64,000 nt of DNA from Chlorops oryzae. Lineage: Eukaryota > Arthropoda > Insecta > Diptera > Chloropidae. This document shows, one piece after another, positions 1 through 11,020 of the stretch. The stretch covers positions 115,188,124 to 115,252,123 of the forward strand of contig CM035807.1 of NCBI GenBank assembly GCA_020466095.1, written 5' to 3'. The notes under the pieces are model-generated. The model was not told where the DNA came from. It saw only the letters and a program-made list of their open reading frames with translations, and did not search any database. A program made the position numbers and the translations under genes. Each line of letters starts with the position of its first letter. Position 1 is the first letter of the stretch.

Positions 1-1414
1 ATGCAGTCGCGTGCGGAGTCGGAATTTAGTCAACACCATCGACTCATCAAACGAAGGTTCCTCTAAAAATACCTTCTCACTATACTATACGAAGGAATAC
101 TATGTATTCGAAAATCGTTCGATTTAGAAAGTTCTCATCACATTGATGGCTGATCGTAGTACTGGTGGAGAGGAGGAGCTTGGAATGGCCATGGCTTGAT
201 CGGGAAAACAATGAAAGCTGCATGACAATGGAGTTCTTCACAGGCGGATTTAAGGATGCCGGAGCTATCTATTTTGGATAATTCTTGGCTAAAATTGGGA
301 GTCTCAATGCTTACACCATGTATGAGCATAATCGAATCGCCAAAACAACAACAACAACAAAACCTCACAGGGTATATTATATATGCCCTTTTATCGATTG
401 GATGTAATTGATTGTAAGAAATCAGTTGAACAATAAAAATAACAAGCAAATGTAAAATCCAAAACAGAAGAGTTTTCTTTAGTTAATCAATTGTGGTGTT
501 TCAATAGAAGTTCACAAAAATTATTCCAGGATTTTATCGCAAAAATTTCTTGATTTTGAGATAAAAATTTATTGATTCCTAGCTTGAAGGAGTTAGTTTA
601 GAATTGAAATATCTTAAGATTTGAAGACTCCTCTTAAATGAAAATTGTTCCATCGCCAGACGCATGTCAAATGAGGAACTGCAAAAGTATTCAATTATTT
701 TTTATTTATTGTTTAAGAAAGCCAATGAGTTGCCCAAAATAACCGACTTATTTCCTTGCCTTAATATAGCGACTGAATGAATTTGAAAAATTCATTTTCA
801 ATTAAATTCAAATATTAAACTAATCGATCAACATTTACGATAGAGACGCCTGAGAAGTTTATTTTCAGCATGAATCCGAGCGTAATACCAGAACGCCTTC
901 ATTTTAATTTTTTTAGAATCATTCCAAAGAGAGACCAAAGAACTCATTGTACAATTTATCCACTGTTGCCAGATTTTTTGGGGAATATTCCCCTGAATGT
1001 CTCAAAACAAGGACAAAATTCCTTAAAAGTCCATTTTGAAATCTTCTAAAAACAAAATCTTGGTCCCATAAGATTCCATACAAGTTTCCCTGACCACTTT
1101 TCTGCCCTAAGACTCCGCCAAGGATCATAAATGTCTTTTGATTTAGGGGAGATTCCCCTAAACTGGCAACAGTGAATTTATCATAGAATCATTCTCTCAT
1201 CGACTCTCTTAATTGAAGCCAGGTTTACATTGCCTCTACTTTTATCTTAGATTTTTTTTCAGTAGACCAAAACTGCACATCGAAATTTCGATTCATCCTA
1301 AATGCCCCGAGGATGAAGTATTCAGAACATGCAATAAACATAAAGTGGGGACCATTTTTATGGAAAATATGCAAGAAATATAGTTTTAAGAAAAATCATG
1401 AAAATTAAATAATA

Positions 1415-1642
1415 TTGGGATTCAAGCAGGTGTGCAATTTTGCACACTAGCAAATTTTGCGTTTGTGCAAATTTGTTGGTATGGAAAAAAATTCCGCGGC
1501 CGGGCAAATTTTGCACATCGATTTTGATGGGCAAAATTTGCGCCATATTATCGCACAAGTTTTGCACTCATTCTTCGCAGGGGGATTCATACAAAAGGGC
1601 AAAATTTGCACACTTCAATTTCCACAGCTCCTTTAATACCAC
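1415..1642. mobile_element. Palindromic MITE, TA target site, TTTGCAC-rich
   Basis: The left end TTGGGATTCAAGCAGG and right end AATACCAC lie between TA dinucleotides. The body is packed with inverted copies of GTGCAAAATTTGC. Its termini match those of the elements at 1770 and 2008, so all three appear to be one family. Confidence 0.55.
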
Positions 1643-1769
1643 TAATATTAATAAAATTAATTAAAAACATGGGTCCGCCAGGTTTATAGGTCAAAATATG
1701 TCAATTATTCCACAAAAATTATGCTCCTCGAATTAAAAAATAAATATTTACACAGTCCGGCACTAAATA

Positions 1770-1886
1770 GTGGTATTCAAGCAACAGTGCAAGTCGCAGT
1801 GTGCAATATTTGCACTGCTTTTTTTGTACGCAATTTGACAAGTGCAAATATTGCACACTGCGTTTGCACTGTTGCTTGAATACCAC
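1770..1886. mobile_element. 117-bp palindromic MITE with TA target duplication
   Basis: GTGGTATTCAAGCAACAGTG at the left end is repeated inverted at the right end and flanked by TA on both sides. The near-perfect palindrome continues inward through GTGCAAATATTGCAC words. The TA target fits the Tc1/mariner superfamily. Confidence 0.75.
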
Positions 1887-2007
1887 TAATAACAGAGCCG
1901 AAGACGCTGTGTTCTTGACCTCGGCTGTGTCCTGAGTATTGTAGTTTTTCTCTCCAATCATTCTTTTTTTTCTTTTACGTTGACCTTCGTTGAATTATAA
2001 TATATTA

Positions 2008-2119
2008 GTGGTACTCATGCAGCTTCGCAAATGCCTTCGCAACTTTTCCCATCGTCAATTTTCATATAAATTTTGACATTTCTCATTTCCCACAATTTGC
2101 GAAGCTGCATGAATCCCAC
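2008..2119. mobile_element. 112-bp palindromic MITE with TA target duplication
   Basis: Inverted ends GTGGTACTCATGCAGC / GCTGCATGAATCCCAC lie between TA dinucleotides. The outermost 10-12 bases match the two neighbouring MITEs, but the core words (CTTCGCAAAT) differ. Confidence 0.75.
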
Positions 2120-2146
2120 TATTGTATACACCAAGGATGATAGATT

Positions 2147-2580
2147 ATAAGGTTACGAAAATCAGAGTCCAAAACTTCATTCTTCTGCGCATGTACACTT
2201 GTGACGTACCCTTAAAATTATTCCGATTGGTTGAAATTATTGAAAATTTTTGACAGATGAAAAATTTCAAGGCAATAAATTGAAATTAAAGAATTTATGT
2301 GCTTTCAGCGTTGCCACTGACTTCCGAAAAACATTCTACCACTTTTAGGCCTTTAACAAAACCTGGTTTTTACATACTGGCATCGTCCTTAAAATAAGAG
2401 ATTCTTGTAAAATAACCAATTAAATCAAAGAAAGAAACATTTAATAACTTGAGCTAATAGTAAAACTATAAAATTTTCAACAAAATATTTTTAAAAAATT
2501 GTTAAAAGTTGTGGCAACACCAACAAAAACTTTACAAGTGCTATATGCGCATGTCGTAATTTTATATTCTATTATTCTTG
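2147..2580. repeat. 430-bp dispersed repeat, copy 1
   Basis: This block (AGGTTACGAAAATCAGAG to GCGCATGTCG) recurs in the same orientation at about 13677-14090, where an inserted element at 14091-14543 interrupts it. No coding frame is visible. Confidence 0.75.
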
Positions 2581-3281
2581 GTATACACTATATACTTTTC
2601 AAAAATTGGTAGGAATTTAAATACAAAGATCCTTTAAATAATTAATAAAAAAAAATATAAAATAATGCAGGTCATTATTAGGAGGCCACAAGTGTACCTA
2701 AAGGGCGCTAAGCCTCATCGAATTTTTTTCCTAATGAAGTTTTTTTTTAACTTATTTCTGTTATACGAGGGAAAATCGTGAAATAAAATTCAAGTAAAAC
2801 AATTATTTTTGGATTTTACATTTGCTTGTTATTTTTATTGTTCAACTGATTTCTTACAATCAATTACATCCAATCGATAAAAGGGCATATATAATATACC
2901 CTGTGAGGTTTTGTTGTTGTTGTTGTTTTGGCGATTCGATTATGCTCACACATGGTGTAAGCATTGAGACTCCCAATTTTAGCCAAGAATTATCCAAAAT
3001 AGATAGCTCCGGCATCCTTAAATTCGCCTGTGAAGAACTCCATTGTCCTGCAGCTTTCATTGTTTTCCCGATCAAGCCATGGCCATTCCAAGCTCCTCCT
3101 CTCCACCAGTACTACGATCAGCCATCAATGTGATGAGAACTTTCTAAATCGAACGGGTGTGGGAACGATTTTCGAATACATAGTATTCCTTCGTATAGTA
3201 TAGTGAGAAGGTATTTTAGAGGAACCTTCCTTTGATGAGTCGATGGTGTTGACTAAATTCCGACTCCGCACGCGACTGCAT

Positions 3282-3590
3282 TTATACTGTGATCAGGTAA
3301 CACTGGATCAAGGATCACTGTTAAATTATTGGTTTATGTTCTTCTTGCAATTTCTCAACCTTCCTGGAATAATAGCCATCAGTTTAGGTAATAATATTTA
3401 AGGATGTTTTATTCTAGAGCAACACACGTGCGCTCATTAATTTGTATTTAAAACATGAGGCAACGAAGAGAAAAACAAAAATTCGGCATTTTTCCCATGA
3501 AAGGAAAATTAATTTGTTTCTTTTACTTTCAATCTCTGGGAACACAATGTGCAGCCGTCTATTGACTTGGGTTAATTCTTCTTCTATTCA
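3282..3590. other. Unassigned intergenic stretch
   Basis: AT-rich sequence between the hairpin element and the carboxypeptidase region. I see no convincing gene, promoter or repeat in it. Confidence 0.5.
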
Positions 3591-3594
3591 TGTG

Positions 3595-3765
3595 ATCCGC
3601 CTACACACACATTGTCCCTTTTCTTCGATTGTGTGGTTTACGCACACAAAGAGGAAATCTCTTTTGATGCCGGAGTGGAATGTGTCCGCCAGTGCAGCAT
3701 TCTCTGATATGAGTTCCACCATCAGCTCCAAAGGAGTGTGAGCTCCAAACGATGTAAATATCCTG
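3595..3765 (-). other. Coding-like segment, possible exon
   Basis: On the minus strand a CCTCAG acceptor near 3765 is followed by an open frame with coding-like third positions (TSFGAHTPLELMVELISENA and onward), ending in TGA near 3590. Base composition is clearly less AT-rich than its surroundings. It lies just beyond the stop of the carboxypeptidase, whose catalytic domain is already complete, so it could be an exon of a neighbouring gene. I recognise no family. Open frames also exist in the other two minus frames and on the plus strand, so the assignment is weak. Confidence 0.25.
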
Positions 3766-3915
3766 AGGCCATGGAAATTTCAACCCAATTTTTTTTTATA
3801 GCAACTCTCCTTTTTTTCGATCCAAATTTATTCACAGCATTACGAATACGTAAAAAAAAACACACTAATTTATAACAGTATTTTTTATAGGGTAATGATA
3901 CCGAAACCTTGGCAA

Positions 3916-5112
3916 TCACTTTGAATATTTCCTTTGAAGATTTCGAAGGACGATTTCACGAGGAAGTGGACTCGAGTGCAACAGGTGCGCGCAATGGCAC
4001 ATCTCACGTATGCCGATCCAGGTTTCCTGTCCCACCGGTTGGATGACATGTGGTGGCGGTTGAAAGCCATACTTGGCACCGGGCAACTCGAGAACATAGA
4101 CAAATGGTACTTTCTGAACGCCATAGACGTAGTCGACAATCGAGCCGCCGACGGTGCGTTTGGACAATTGCGCAATGCTCCCCGTCCGGTATGATCGGCC
4201 GCTGAATGCTTTGATCGCATACCGACCGGCCGAAGCGATCGCTTGCAGCTCTCTCAGATTCACCGGTGCGTCTTCGGTGCAGCCCCAGGGAAACATAATC
4301 GATTGGGCATACGAATGCAGGGTCATAAAAAGCAAAAGATTCGGCTGAAGACTCTGCAGAGCTTCGCGTACCGCACGCGTTTCACACTCGGAGAAGGGCT
4401 TTTCACCTTTGTACGTGCAACTGGACTGCTTCGCCGTGCCTTTCTCCCAATGAAAATCATAGTTCCGATTACAATCGATCCCGATATGTTTCGAATTCGG
4501 CGCTGTGGGTCGACGGTTCTTGCGCCAGCGGACATTCTCATTATGAGTGTACTCATAGCCGTCGGGATTCGAGATCGGAACAATGAAAAATCGAAATCTC
4601 TTCAATAGAACTTTATTGCTCATATGCTTCTCGGTCAATTGATGTACGATATTGAGCGCGACCGATACCGATAGCCATTCGCGGCCGTGCGAACCACCTT
4701 CGATGAAAATGACATCACGCTTTGCTCCTCGCTTCCGTGGCTGCTGCTGCTGCTGCTGCTGTGCTGGCGTTGCACTATTATTGGGGCTCTTGTCAGGGGG
4801 CTTCCACAGAGGGCATTCCTTCGATTGGGCTCTTTGGTTCCGTTCGCTATTCCAATCGATTTCGATAGCTCTCAAGCGACGTCCCTCATACGACGCTCCA
4901 AGTGTGTACAATTTAACGAAGGTCGAATAACGTTGCTTCACAAACTCCAGATACTCGTTAACGCTTCGATGGCGCAGGTACTCATTATGAACATTCGGCC
5001 GGGTGATACGAAATCGCTTGTCACGCACTGACGAAGTTGAAATCCGCTTACGCGGGGCATTCTTGAAATTCTTCCCCTTAACACCTGTGGACGTTGTCAT
5101 ATCTAGTGTCAT
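3916..5112 (-). CDS. M14 zinc carboxypeptidase (A/B subfamily), atypical active site
   Basis: A 398-residue single-exon frame of the metallocarboxypeptidase M14 family, which removes C-terminal residues from peptides. Visible landmarks: zinc ligands in GSHGREW (His142, Glu145) and TLHSY (His266); substrate-binding Arg144, Arg197 (WRK), and Asn215-Arg216 (CNRN); catalytic Glu342 in VLELPG. The segment GSIAQLSKRTVGGS aligns without gaps to the family segment that holds Tyr248, and has Lys318 there. Ile325 at the position of specificity residue 255 suggests hydrophobic, A-type preference. A Gln-rich, basic insertion (about residues 88-132) precedes the zinc motif. The ATG at 5112 has an in-frame TAG just upstream. 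Only about 40 residues precede the catalytic domain, so a signal peptide and prosegment, if present, must be in an upstream exon I could not find. Confidence 0.85.
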   Translation of the reverse strand: MTLDMTTSTGVKGKNFKNAPRKRISTSSVRDKRFRITRPNVHNEYLRHRSVNEYLEFVKQRYSTFVKLYTLGASYEGRRLRAIEIDWNSERNQRAQSKECPLWKPPDKSPNNSATPAQQQQQQQPRKRGAKRDVIFIEGGSHGREWLSVSVALNIVHQLTEKHMSNKVLLKRFRFFIVPISNPDGYEYTHNENVRWRKNRRPTAPNSKHIGIDCNRNYDFHWEKGTAKQSSCTYKGEKPFSECETRAVREALQSLQPNLLLFMTLHSYAQSIMFPWGCTEDAPVNLRELQAIASAGRYAIKAFSGRSYRTGSIAQLSKRTVGGSIVDYVYGVQKVPFVYVLELPGAKYGFQPPPHVIQPVGQETWIGIREMCHCAHLLHSSPLPREIVLRNLQRKYSK

Positions 5113-5357
5113 CAACTATCTCTCACTATCGCACATCAATGTGTTATTTTTTTTTTTTTTGAAGCCCAAAATAACCAAAATATTTAACAAAAACAATTTC
5201 ACGTTTTTCGAAAATCAACGAAAATTTTTACTGGACGGAACAGAATTTCCTTTTCTTGTTTTAAAATTATTTTTATTTTGAAACAATAAAAAAAAAAATA
5301 AAAATAAAAAATCTCCTATTCAAAAAAAGACAGATAAAAAGAAAGACTGCTATTGTC
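5113..5357. other. AT-rich upstream flank of the carboxypeptidase
   Basis: Poly(A/T)-rich sequence. No TATA/Inr pair and no convincing upstream coding exon on the minus strand could be found. Confidence 0.4.
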
Positions 5358-5364
5358 TGAATTA

Positions 5365-5889
5365 AGCCCAAAGTCCAATATTGCGAGAGTGCGCGACGTC
5401 ACGAAAATGTTTTGCGTGACGCATTTCAATCTACAATGAGAGTTTTGCGTCACGCAGATGATAGCATAATTTCGCTACTAGTAATGCAATATTTGAACCG
5501 AGTACCAATCTAACGAGTACCGAGTACTCATAAAAATTATACGCTATCACTTGAGTTTAAATTTTAATTAAAAAGTTTCAAAAAATTTTCAAAATGAACC
5601 AAAGCTCGCGAAATATTTTAAAAGCTCTTTTTCACAGAACAATGAACAGTTTTTGTTTTATTAGTTTAAACGAGTACCCCCATTAGCGAGTACTCAAAAA
5701 ATAGCTACATCATTAACGTGTCGAAATTGTCTCGCAACGAGAAATATTCAATTTTTCAAAATTTTCTCGCTACGAGGTCTCGCAGTGCGATACATTGGAG
5801 CTTGAACCATATGATTGAATGTATTGAAATTTGTGTGCGTCTCGCATCGGGCTCTCGCATCGGGCTCTCGCAATGTTGGATTTTGGGCT
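5365..5889. mobile_element. 525-bp non-autonomous TIR element with 7-bp target duplication
   Basis: Ends AGCCCAAAGTCCAATATT and its inverted partner (AACATTGCGAGAG words) are flanked by perfect TGAATTA copies at 5358-5364 and 5890-5896. The interior has palindromic GCGTGACGC and GAGTACTC words and no coding frame. A second copy in opposite orientation lies at 12950-13455. Confidence 0.85.
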
Positions 5890-5896
5890 TGAATTA

Positions 5897-6562
5897 GTTA
5901 AATTTTTTCTTCGTTTGCATATAATGGTCAATAATATTGAAGTAAAGTTCAAGCGGTAGTAATATCTCACGCTGGGATCCCACTCTCTGGGCAAATTGCA
6001 CAATCTGCGCCGATTTTTAATTGGGTCAGATCGACACAAATTGCAAAAAGTTCCTCAATCACTGTTAAAAAGATATTGGGGGAACAATAAAATTGGGACA
6101 AAATTCTTTCGAGAAGATCACACTTATCGGGATCATTGGCCAAAAAATTGCGTTCGCACTATCGGCGCATTGAATGCGACAAAAATCGGCGCACTGCGCA
6201 AAAAGTGGGATCTCAGATTCATAAGAGAAAAAGGGTGATAGAAAAATGGGCCTCATTTCCTACCCAGTTATAGGACTCCGATGAGTTTTAGACGTAACTT
6301 CGACGGATAGAAAGGTATTCTAAGGATTTACCTTAAAATGTTTTTTCCCAGTGTGTGGCGAATAAATCCGACAGAATTCCGTCTTCCTTCTGAATACCCC
6401 AAAATCTTATAAAACCATTAAAACTTCCTTGGAATTATTCAAAAGTTTTTTCACTTGAAACCAAAGGATCTAGGCGATTTAGACAGGCATGCGGCCCCCG
6501 AAAAAGGGATTTTACAGTTTTGTCGATTTTTCATTAGTTACTACATATGTATCTAAACACAT
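5897..6562. other. Intergenic, no gene seen
   Basis: A short palindromic stretch of GGGATC and CGGCGCA words lies around 5970-6215. Nothing else is supported. Confidence 0.4.
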
Positions 6563-6564
6563 TA

Positions 6565-6733
6565 GGGGTATTCACGAAGGCGTGTTAATAACGTTGGAAA
6601 GTCGGAAAATCGGAAAAATGCGACTTCTTAAAAAAATTGTAAACTTTTTTTTGTATCTTGCACAACTTTTTAAGCAGTTATAATTTTCGGATTTTCTGAC
6701 TTTTCTATTTTCCGACGCCTTTGTGAATACCCC
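6565..6733. mobile_element. 169-bp palindromic MITE, TA target
   Basis: GGGGTATTCACGAAGGCG is repeated inverted at the right end (CGCCTTTGTGAATACCCC), with TA on both sides. The ends resemble the GTGGTATTCA termini of the MITEs near 1.4-2.1 kb. Confidence 0.75.
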
Positions 6734-6739
6734 TAGGTC

Positions 6740-8053
6740 CTTATGTCCTTGAAATATTCTTCAAAAAAACCTTTTTTTAAGCCATTTTTCAAAAGCTAAT
6801 ATGTCTGTAAACTAATTCAGATAGAACGATTAAACCAATGGCAACTTATTGTTAAATAAATCGAGTAATCTAAAAAAATTTGTTTTAATTTTGCACTGAG
6901 AAAAACTTTTCACGAAAAACAAAAAAACATTTTTTCAAGCGTTTTTTCTGGATATTTTGAAAAATATCACTAATTTAATCAAAAATTCATTAAAATCAAA
7001 AGGTCCCTTTTTCAGATATTAAGAAAAACGTAAGGGCTGAGGATGCCCTCAGTGCAAATATATTTTTATATGCGGTGCAAATGTGCGAAAGAGGCAGATC
7101 GATTTGTTTCGAAGAATACAGGGTTTTTTTTTCTGTTTTTGTCATGCTTTATTGTTAAGTAACCGCTTAGCGTTTGGTATTTAGCTTTCTTTCTTGGCCA
7201 AATTCGAGATTCATTCGATTACAAAAGCCGGCTGTGACACGCTTTTGTCATTTCATCTTTTCAATCCTCTTAATCCAAAACAAAAAGCAATTTTCCGAAC
7301 AAATGGTTTTATTGCGTTATGAGCGCACGTGTGCATTCCGCACTTCCCAGGAATATGGTTACATTTTTAATGACCTTTCAGTTGTGAAGGGCCAAAGGAT
7401 CATACCTGCAGCCGAATTTTAATTGCAAAAAGAAAAGAATAGATGAAAAACAAATGAATAAGAGTTCCATAGATGACATGAACTACTCCCTTCAGTCGCG
7501 AAACGATCTAAAGATCCTTGGTGCCTGGAGATCATTATGATTAGAGAAAGGTATCTGTCTTTATCACGTACATACATGCGTGTGGTTCGCCTAATCATTC
7601 GAAAATCCTTATGTTGAGAAAGAATTAAATTAAAATTGTTCTGGTTATTTTCTAGAAATTTCTGAAACAATTAATGCAGACTTTTGATGCTTGGCAAAAT
7701 GACATTTATACCTTTGTCCTTTTTTGCAAAATATGAAAACGAAAATTTTTTTTACTTTTCCACACCAGATGTCAGGTTAATGAACGGAATTTTCTCGGAA
7801 TGCTAAACCGGTTTTCGGGAAATTGGTATATCTTTTATAATTGTTTTCAAGATCAGTACCAGCTACATTTGATTTAAATACTGATGTCCATATCTTGCAA
7901 TAAAGACGATATGAAGGATGAAATTCACTCAAAGGAATGTTCGTACAAAATATTTTATGCATAGTTTTAGGCTGCATGGTTTTATGGAATTTAAATCATT
8001 TGGTTCAGAGTTAGTACGACAAATTGTCGCTGGTTTCTTGATGATCGTATTAG
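6740..8053. other. Intergenic, with a CACTGAG-type repeat
   Basis: Around 6760-7060 lies a diverged copy of the block also seen at 26340, 48000, 56000 and 58100, including a CACTGAGAAAAA hairpin near 6895. The rest (7060-8053) shows no supported gene. Confidence 0.4.
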
Positions 8054-8296
8054 CAGGGCTCGGATTTTGTTGACTTTTATAGATTTAAAGCATACTTTAA
8101 GGAATAAAAATTTTGTTCAACTCGCATAAAGTTAAGATTCAATTCGATTTTTAACTTCAATATGAATTTTTTGAAGTAAGAAAAGCGGTTTGAATTTCAA
8201 CTTCGCTTAACTTATTCGTAAAATTTTAGCTAGAACAAAATTTTGCCCCTTTAAGTATGCTTTAAATTTATAAAAGTCAACAAAATCCGAGCCCTG
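8054..8296. mobile_element. hAT-type MITE, CAGGGCTCGG family, copy A
   Basis: Inverted ends CAGGGCTCGGATTTTGTTGA / CAAAATCCGAGCCCTG, about 45 bp each. Flanks CGTATTAG and GTTATTAG form a degraded 8-bp target duplication. One of eight copies here. Confidence 0.85.
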
Positions 8297-8301
8297 GTTA
8301 T

Positions 8302-8762
8302 TAGTGTTGCAACGGATAGTGTATCCGGCCGAATGCAGGATACCGGATATCCGGCTGCCAAATAGTTAATTTTTTTTTATATATTTGTCGGTTTTAAAGC
8401 CATATTAAACAGCGTAGCAATGATCATGAGCGTTTTCGTTTAGATGAAAAAATTGCGAACGTTATTTTTTGATACAGAACATTTTTTAGTAGTGTTTTTT
8501 TTTTCGTGTGGTTGCACCGAACTGCTATGAAAAAACTCTGAAAATTGAAGTTTTCTGTCAAAATTTTAGCAGATCTGCATCGGGTTTCCTTCAATCGCTC
8601 AATTTTGAAATCTGCTATCATAATAAAAATAGAATATGGCAAATGTTTAATGAGAGGTATCCGGCGGTGGATATTTATGTTATCCGGTATCTGGTCGGAT
8701 ACTAGATTTAAGGCCGGATGGGCCGGATATCGGATAGTGGCCCGATATCCGTTGCAACTCTA
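8302..8762. mobile_element. 461-bp TIR element rich in TATCCGG words
   Basis: TAGTGTTGCAACGGATA and the inverted end TATCCGTTGCAACTCTA delimit a stretch with many TATCCGG/CCGGATA words. Flanks CTGGTTAT and ATCGTTAT agree at six of eight positions, compatible with hAT. It lies directly beside MITE copy A. Confidence 0.7.
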
Positions 8763-8764
8763 AT

Positions 8765-9120
8765 CGTTATACACGGATTCTACTGTGTTTGGCCTGTTTT
8801 TGGAAGGACTGTTTATATTGACGAGGTTCTTCAAGAGTGGACTTATCGAGGGGGATGCTCCAAGCGATCAGGCACGGGTGTTCAGCCACGTGGGGCTCCT
8901 GATCCCCGCTTTATCAAATTAATAAGATCGTTTGGTCAACCTTTCGCGACTTGACACAAGCCACTACCAATTTGCGATTTCTACACCCAATCAGTCAGTA
9001 GGAATGCCGATCTTTTGGCTAGGGTTCGCGGGTTGGACATGCCCGTAAATCATAAAATTCCCCTTGCGGAAAGTGTTTTTAGATAGTACCTCTTCAAAAA
9101 TGAATAAACTTTAAAATCCC
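8765..9120 (+). pseudogene. Possible degenerate retroelement coding fragment
   Basis: This GC-richer segment has two coding-like frames (LFILTRFFKSGLIEGDAPSD near 8800, and NADLLARVRGLDMPVNHK near 9000), broken by stops. The second loosely resembles the C-terminal part of an RNase H domain in non-LTR retrotransposons. No complete domain is visible and the family is not certain. Confidence 0.25.
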
Positions 9121-9129
9121 TTTCAGGGG

Positions 9130-10376
9130 GTCGATTTTTCCCGAACCGACAAGATCCTTTACAGGTAAGCTTGACAAATAATAATATAAAAATAATAATA
9201 TAAAAATATAATATAAAAATATTTTTCTGAAAAGTTCCATTTTTTTAAAGCAATTTCAATAGAGACGTTTGTCTTTTACGTTCTCCTAATGTTTTTTAAA
9301 GGATCTTCTGGCGAAAAGTTAGAACAGCAGCATAATCTGTAGTATAAGTCTCAGTCCATGTGCTCAGACCATCGAGCTGTTTACTCTTTCCGGCCTTCAC
9401 ACTATCCAGACATGACTGTATAATAAGAAGTATTTTGTGACATTTTCGTTTAATTTCAATAATTGAATTTTTCCGAATTTAAATTAAGTCCTTACAGTTT
9501 TTGGTTCTACTTTATCATAAAGTAAATATCCTTTGAATGATTCAAAGAGCAACTTAGGATTTGCAGAAATTAAAAGGATGTTCATTCTAGAGATTTGATA
9601 CGCTTTTTGAATAATTTTTTAAACTTCCAGCGATGATTCTTCGCTAAATCTAACCAGTCCAGACGATGTCCGATTACTTTTCAAACTAAGTGTTCATATT
9701 AAAAACGCATATCTCTTCAACCCTCATTGAAGTGTTTCAGACAACTGCGGGTTCTATCGTCTTAAGCCGCATTGTAAAACATTTACCAAGAAATGGAAAT
9801 TACCAAAATCTCAGTTTAAAGGAAAATATTTCATTCGACTTTTCTGAAATTGCACGAATGTTTTGCAAGTCATAAAATGAGAAATTAAAATTTGAATAGA
9901 AAGGAATAGAAGTCCACAAGGGCACCCAATTTATAGAGAAAACTCAAAAAAAAAAAAAAAATTAAATATAAAATAAATTTTAAAAAATAAAGAACATGAA
10001 TAAACATCGAATCTGGATAGTGTAAGCCTCGGTTTGAGTGGTGTGAACTCGTGGACAGAGGCTTCCCACCCAACATTTGGAAGACTGTTTTATGAGAAGA
10101 TTCATATATGATTCATTTTCGAGCCCTCTGAATGATTTAAAAACGATTGATCACATTTAAGATTAAAAGAAGATTAAAAAATCCGCCTTTTCTATATTTT
10201 TCAAAAGCGATTCGTATTGAAAGTACAAAAACGAAATATAGAGCAATCGCCAATTAATCACGTAGGGGATCGAAATATGATCATCCAAATTGTTTCTATC
10301 TTATATTTGACTCAATATTTGACTCAATATTGAATTGAATGCAATTTGACTTCAAACTTAGAAACGAAATAAGCCC
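9130..10376. other. Intergenic, low-complexity AT stretches
   Basis: An (AATAATATAAAA)-type run lies at 9175-9225 and an A-rich run at 9945-9990. No supported gene. Confidence 0.4.
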
Positions 10377-10384
10377 ATGCCTTT

Positions 10385-10462
10385 CGATTTGGCAAACACG
10401 GTGTCGACGGGTGAGCACAGAACTAGACAACGACAGTTCCCAGGTTCAAATCCCACACAAGG
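10385..10462 (+). repeat. tRNA-like (SINE head) sequence
   Basis: GGTTCAAATCC at 10443-10453 matches a Pol III B box, with a weak A-box-like TGGCAAACACGG about 50 bases upstream. No full cloverleaf forms, so a tRNA-derived SINE or tRNA relic is more likely than a working tRNA. Confidence 0.35.
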
Positions 10463-10540
10463 CAAGGAAAAAGCAAACATTATTGAATCTATAATAATAC
10501 ACGTGTGTATATACACGCACTTATTTCTTGGAAGCATAGC

Positions 10541-10885
10541 TTACCCTGCGGAAAATTATTTCCTGCATGACAATCTCATCAGTGATGTCATCAATGACAT
10601 ATAGGTGACATTGTCATGCATTAAATATTTGAGGACATGTCATCGTGGAGGGATACCTAGCGGAAAATTATCTCCTGCATGATAATGTCATCATTGATGT
10701 CATCGATGACATATAGGTGACATTGTCATGCATGAAATCTTGGAGGACATGTCATCGTGGAGGGATGCCCAGCAAAAAATTATCTCCTGCATGACAAATT
10801 CATCAGTGATGTCATCGATGACATATAGGTGACATTGTCATGCATGACATCTTGGACGACATGTCATCGTGGAGGGATGCTATTC
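10541..10885. repeat. Tandem repeat, three 111-bp units
   Basis: Units start near 10541, 10652 and 10764, each opening with a GCGGAAAATTATCTCCTGCA-like phrase and ending TCGTGGAGGGAT. They are about 90 percent alike by eye. Confidence 0.85.
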
Positions 10886-10951
10886 AAGTGCTTGACTCTC
10901 ATTGGCTACTGAAATTTAAATAAGGTTTTAGCGTCAGTTCAACGTTAGCAT

Positions 10952-11020
10952 GCAGTGGCGTAGATGATGAGTGATGGACACAGAATCCGAAGATCGCGGT
11001 TTCGATCCCTGGCTGAGTCG
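10952..11020 (+). repeat. tRNA-like (SINE head) sequence
   Basis: The A-box-like TGGCGTAGATGATGAG (10956) and B-box-like GGTTTCGATCC (10998-11008) have near-tRNA spacing. The B box has one extra T. Likely a SINE or tRNA relic. Confidence 0.35.

Larger units (their letters stand above)
1..3281. mobile_element. Hairpin-type DNA element with about 470-bp terminal inverted repeats
   Basis: Bases 1-464 are the reverse complement of 2807-3281. The only clear indel is an 11-base insertion in the right arm near 3155. The outer ends are ATGCAGTCGCGTGCGG and its complement; the window starts at or inside the left end, so no target duplication can be checked. The interior (465-2806) has no long coding frame but holds three palindromic MITEs (about 1415-2119) and a 430-bp block (about 2147-2580) that recurs at 13677. 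Both arms carry the same 103-codon open frame, but it starts with TTG and resembles no family I know. I read this as a non-autonomous long-TIR or foldback-like element; a plain inverted duplication is the alternative. Confidence 0.75.

Noticed and set aside
138..449. 103-codon frame present in both arms of the 1-3281 element
   Set aside because: It begins with TTG, has no domain, and is duplicated only because the arms are inverted copies.
3885..4930. Several 60-120-codon frames on both strands inside the carboxypeptidase
   Set aside because: Shadows of the M14 coding sequence.
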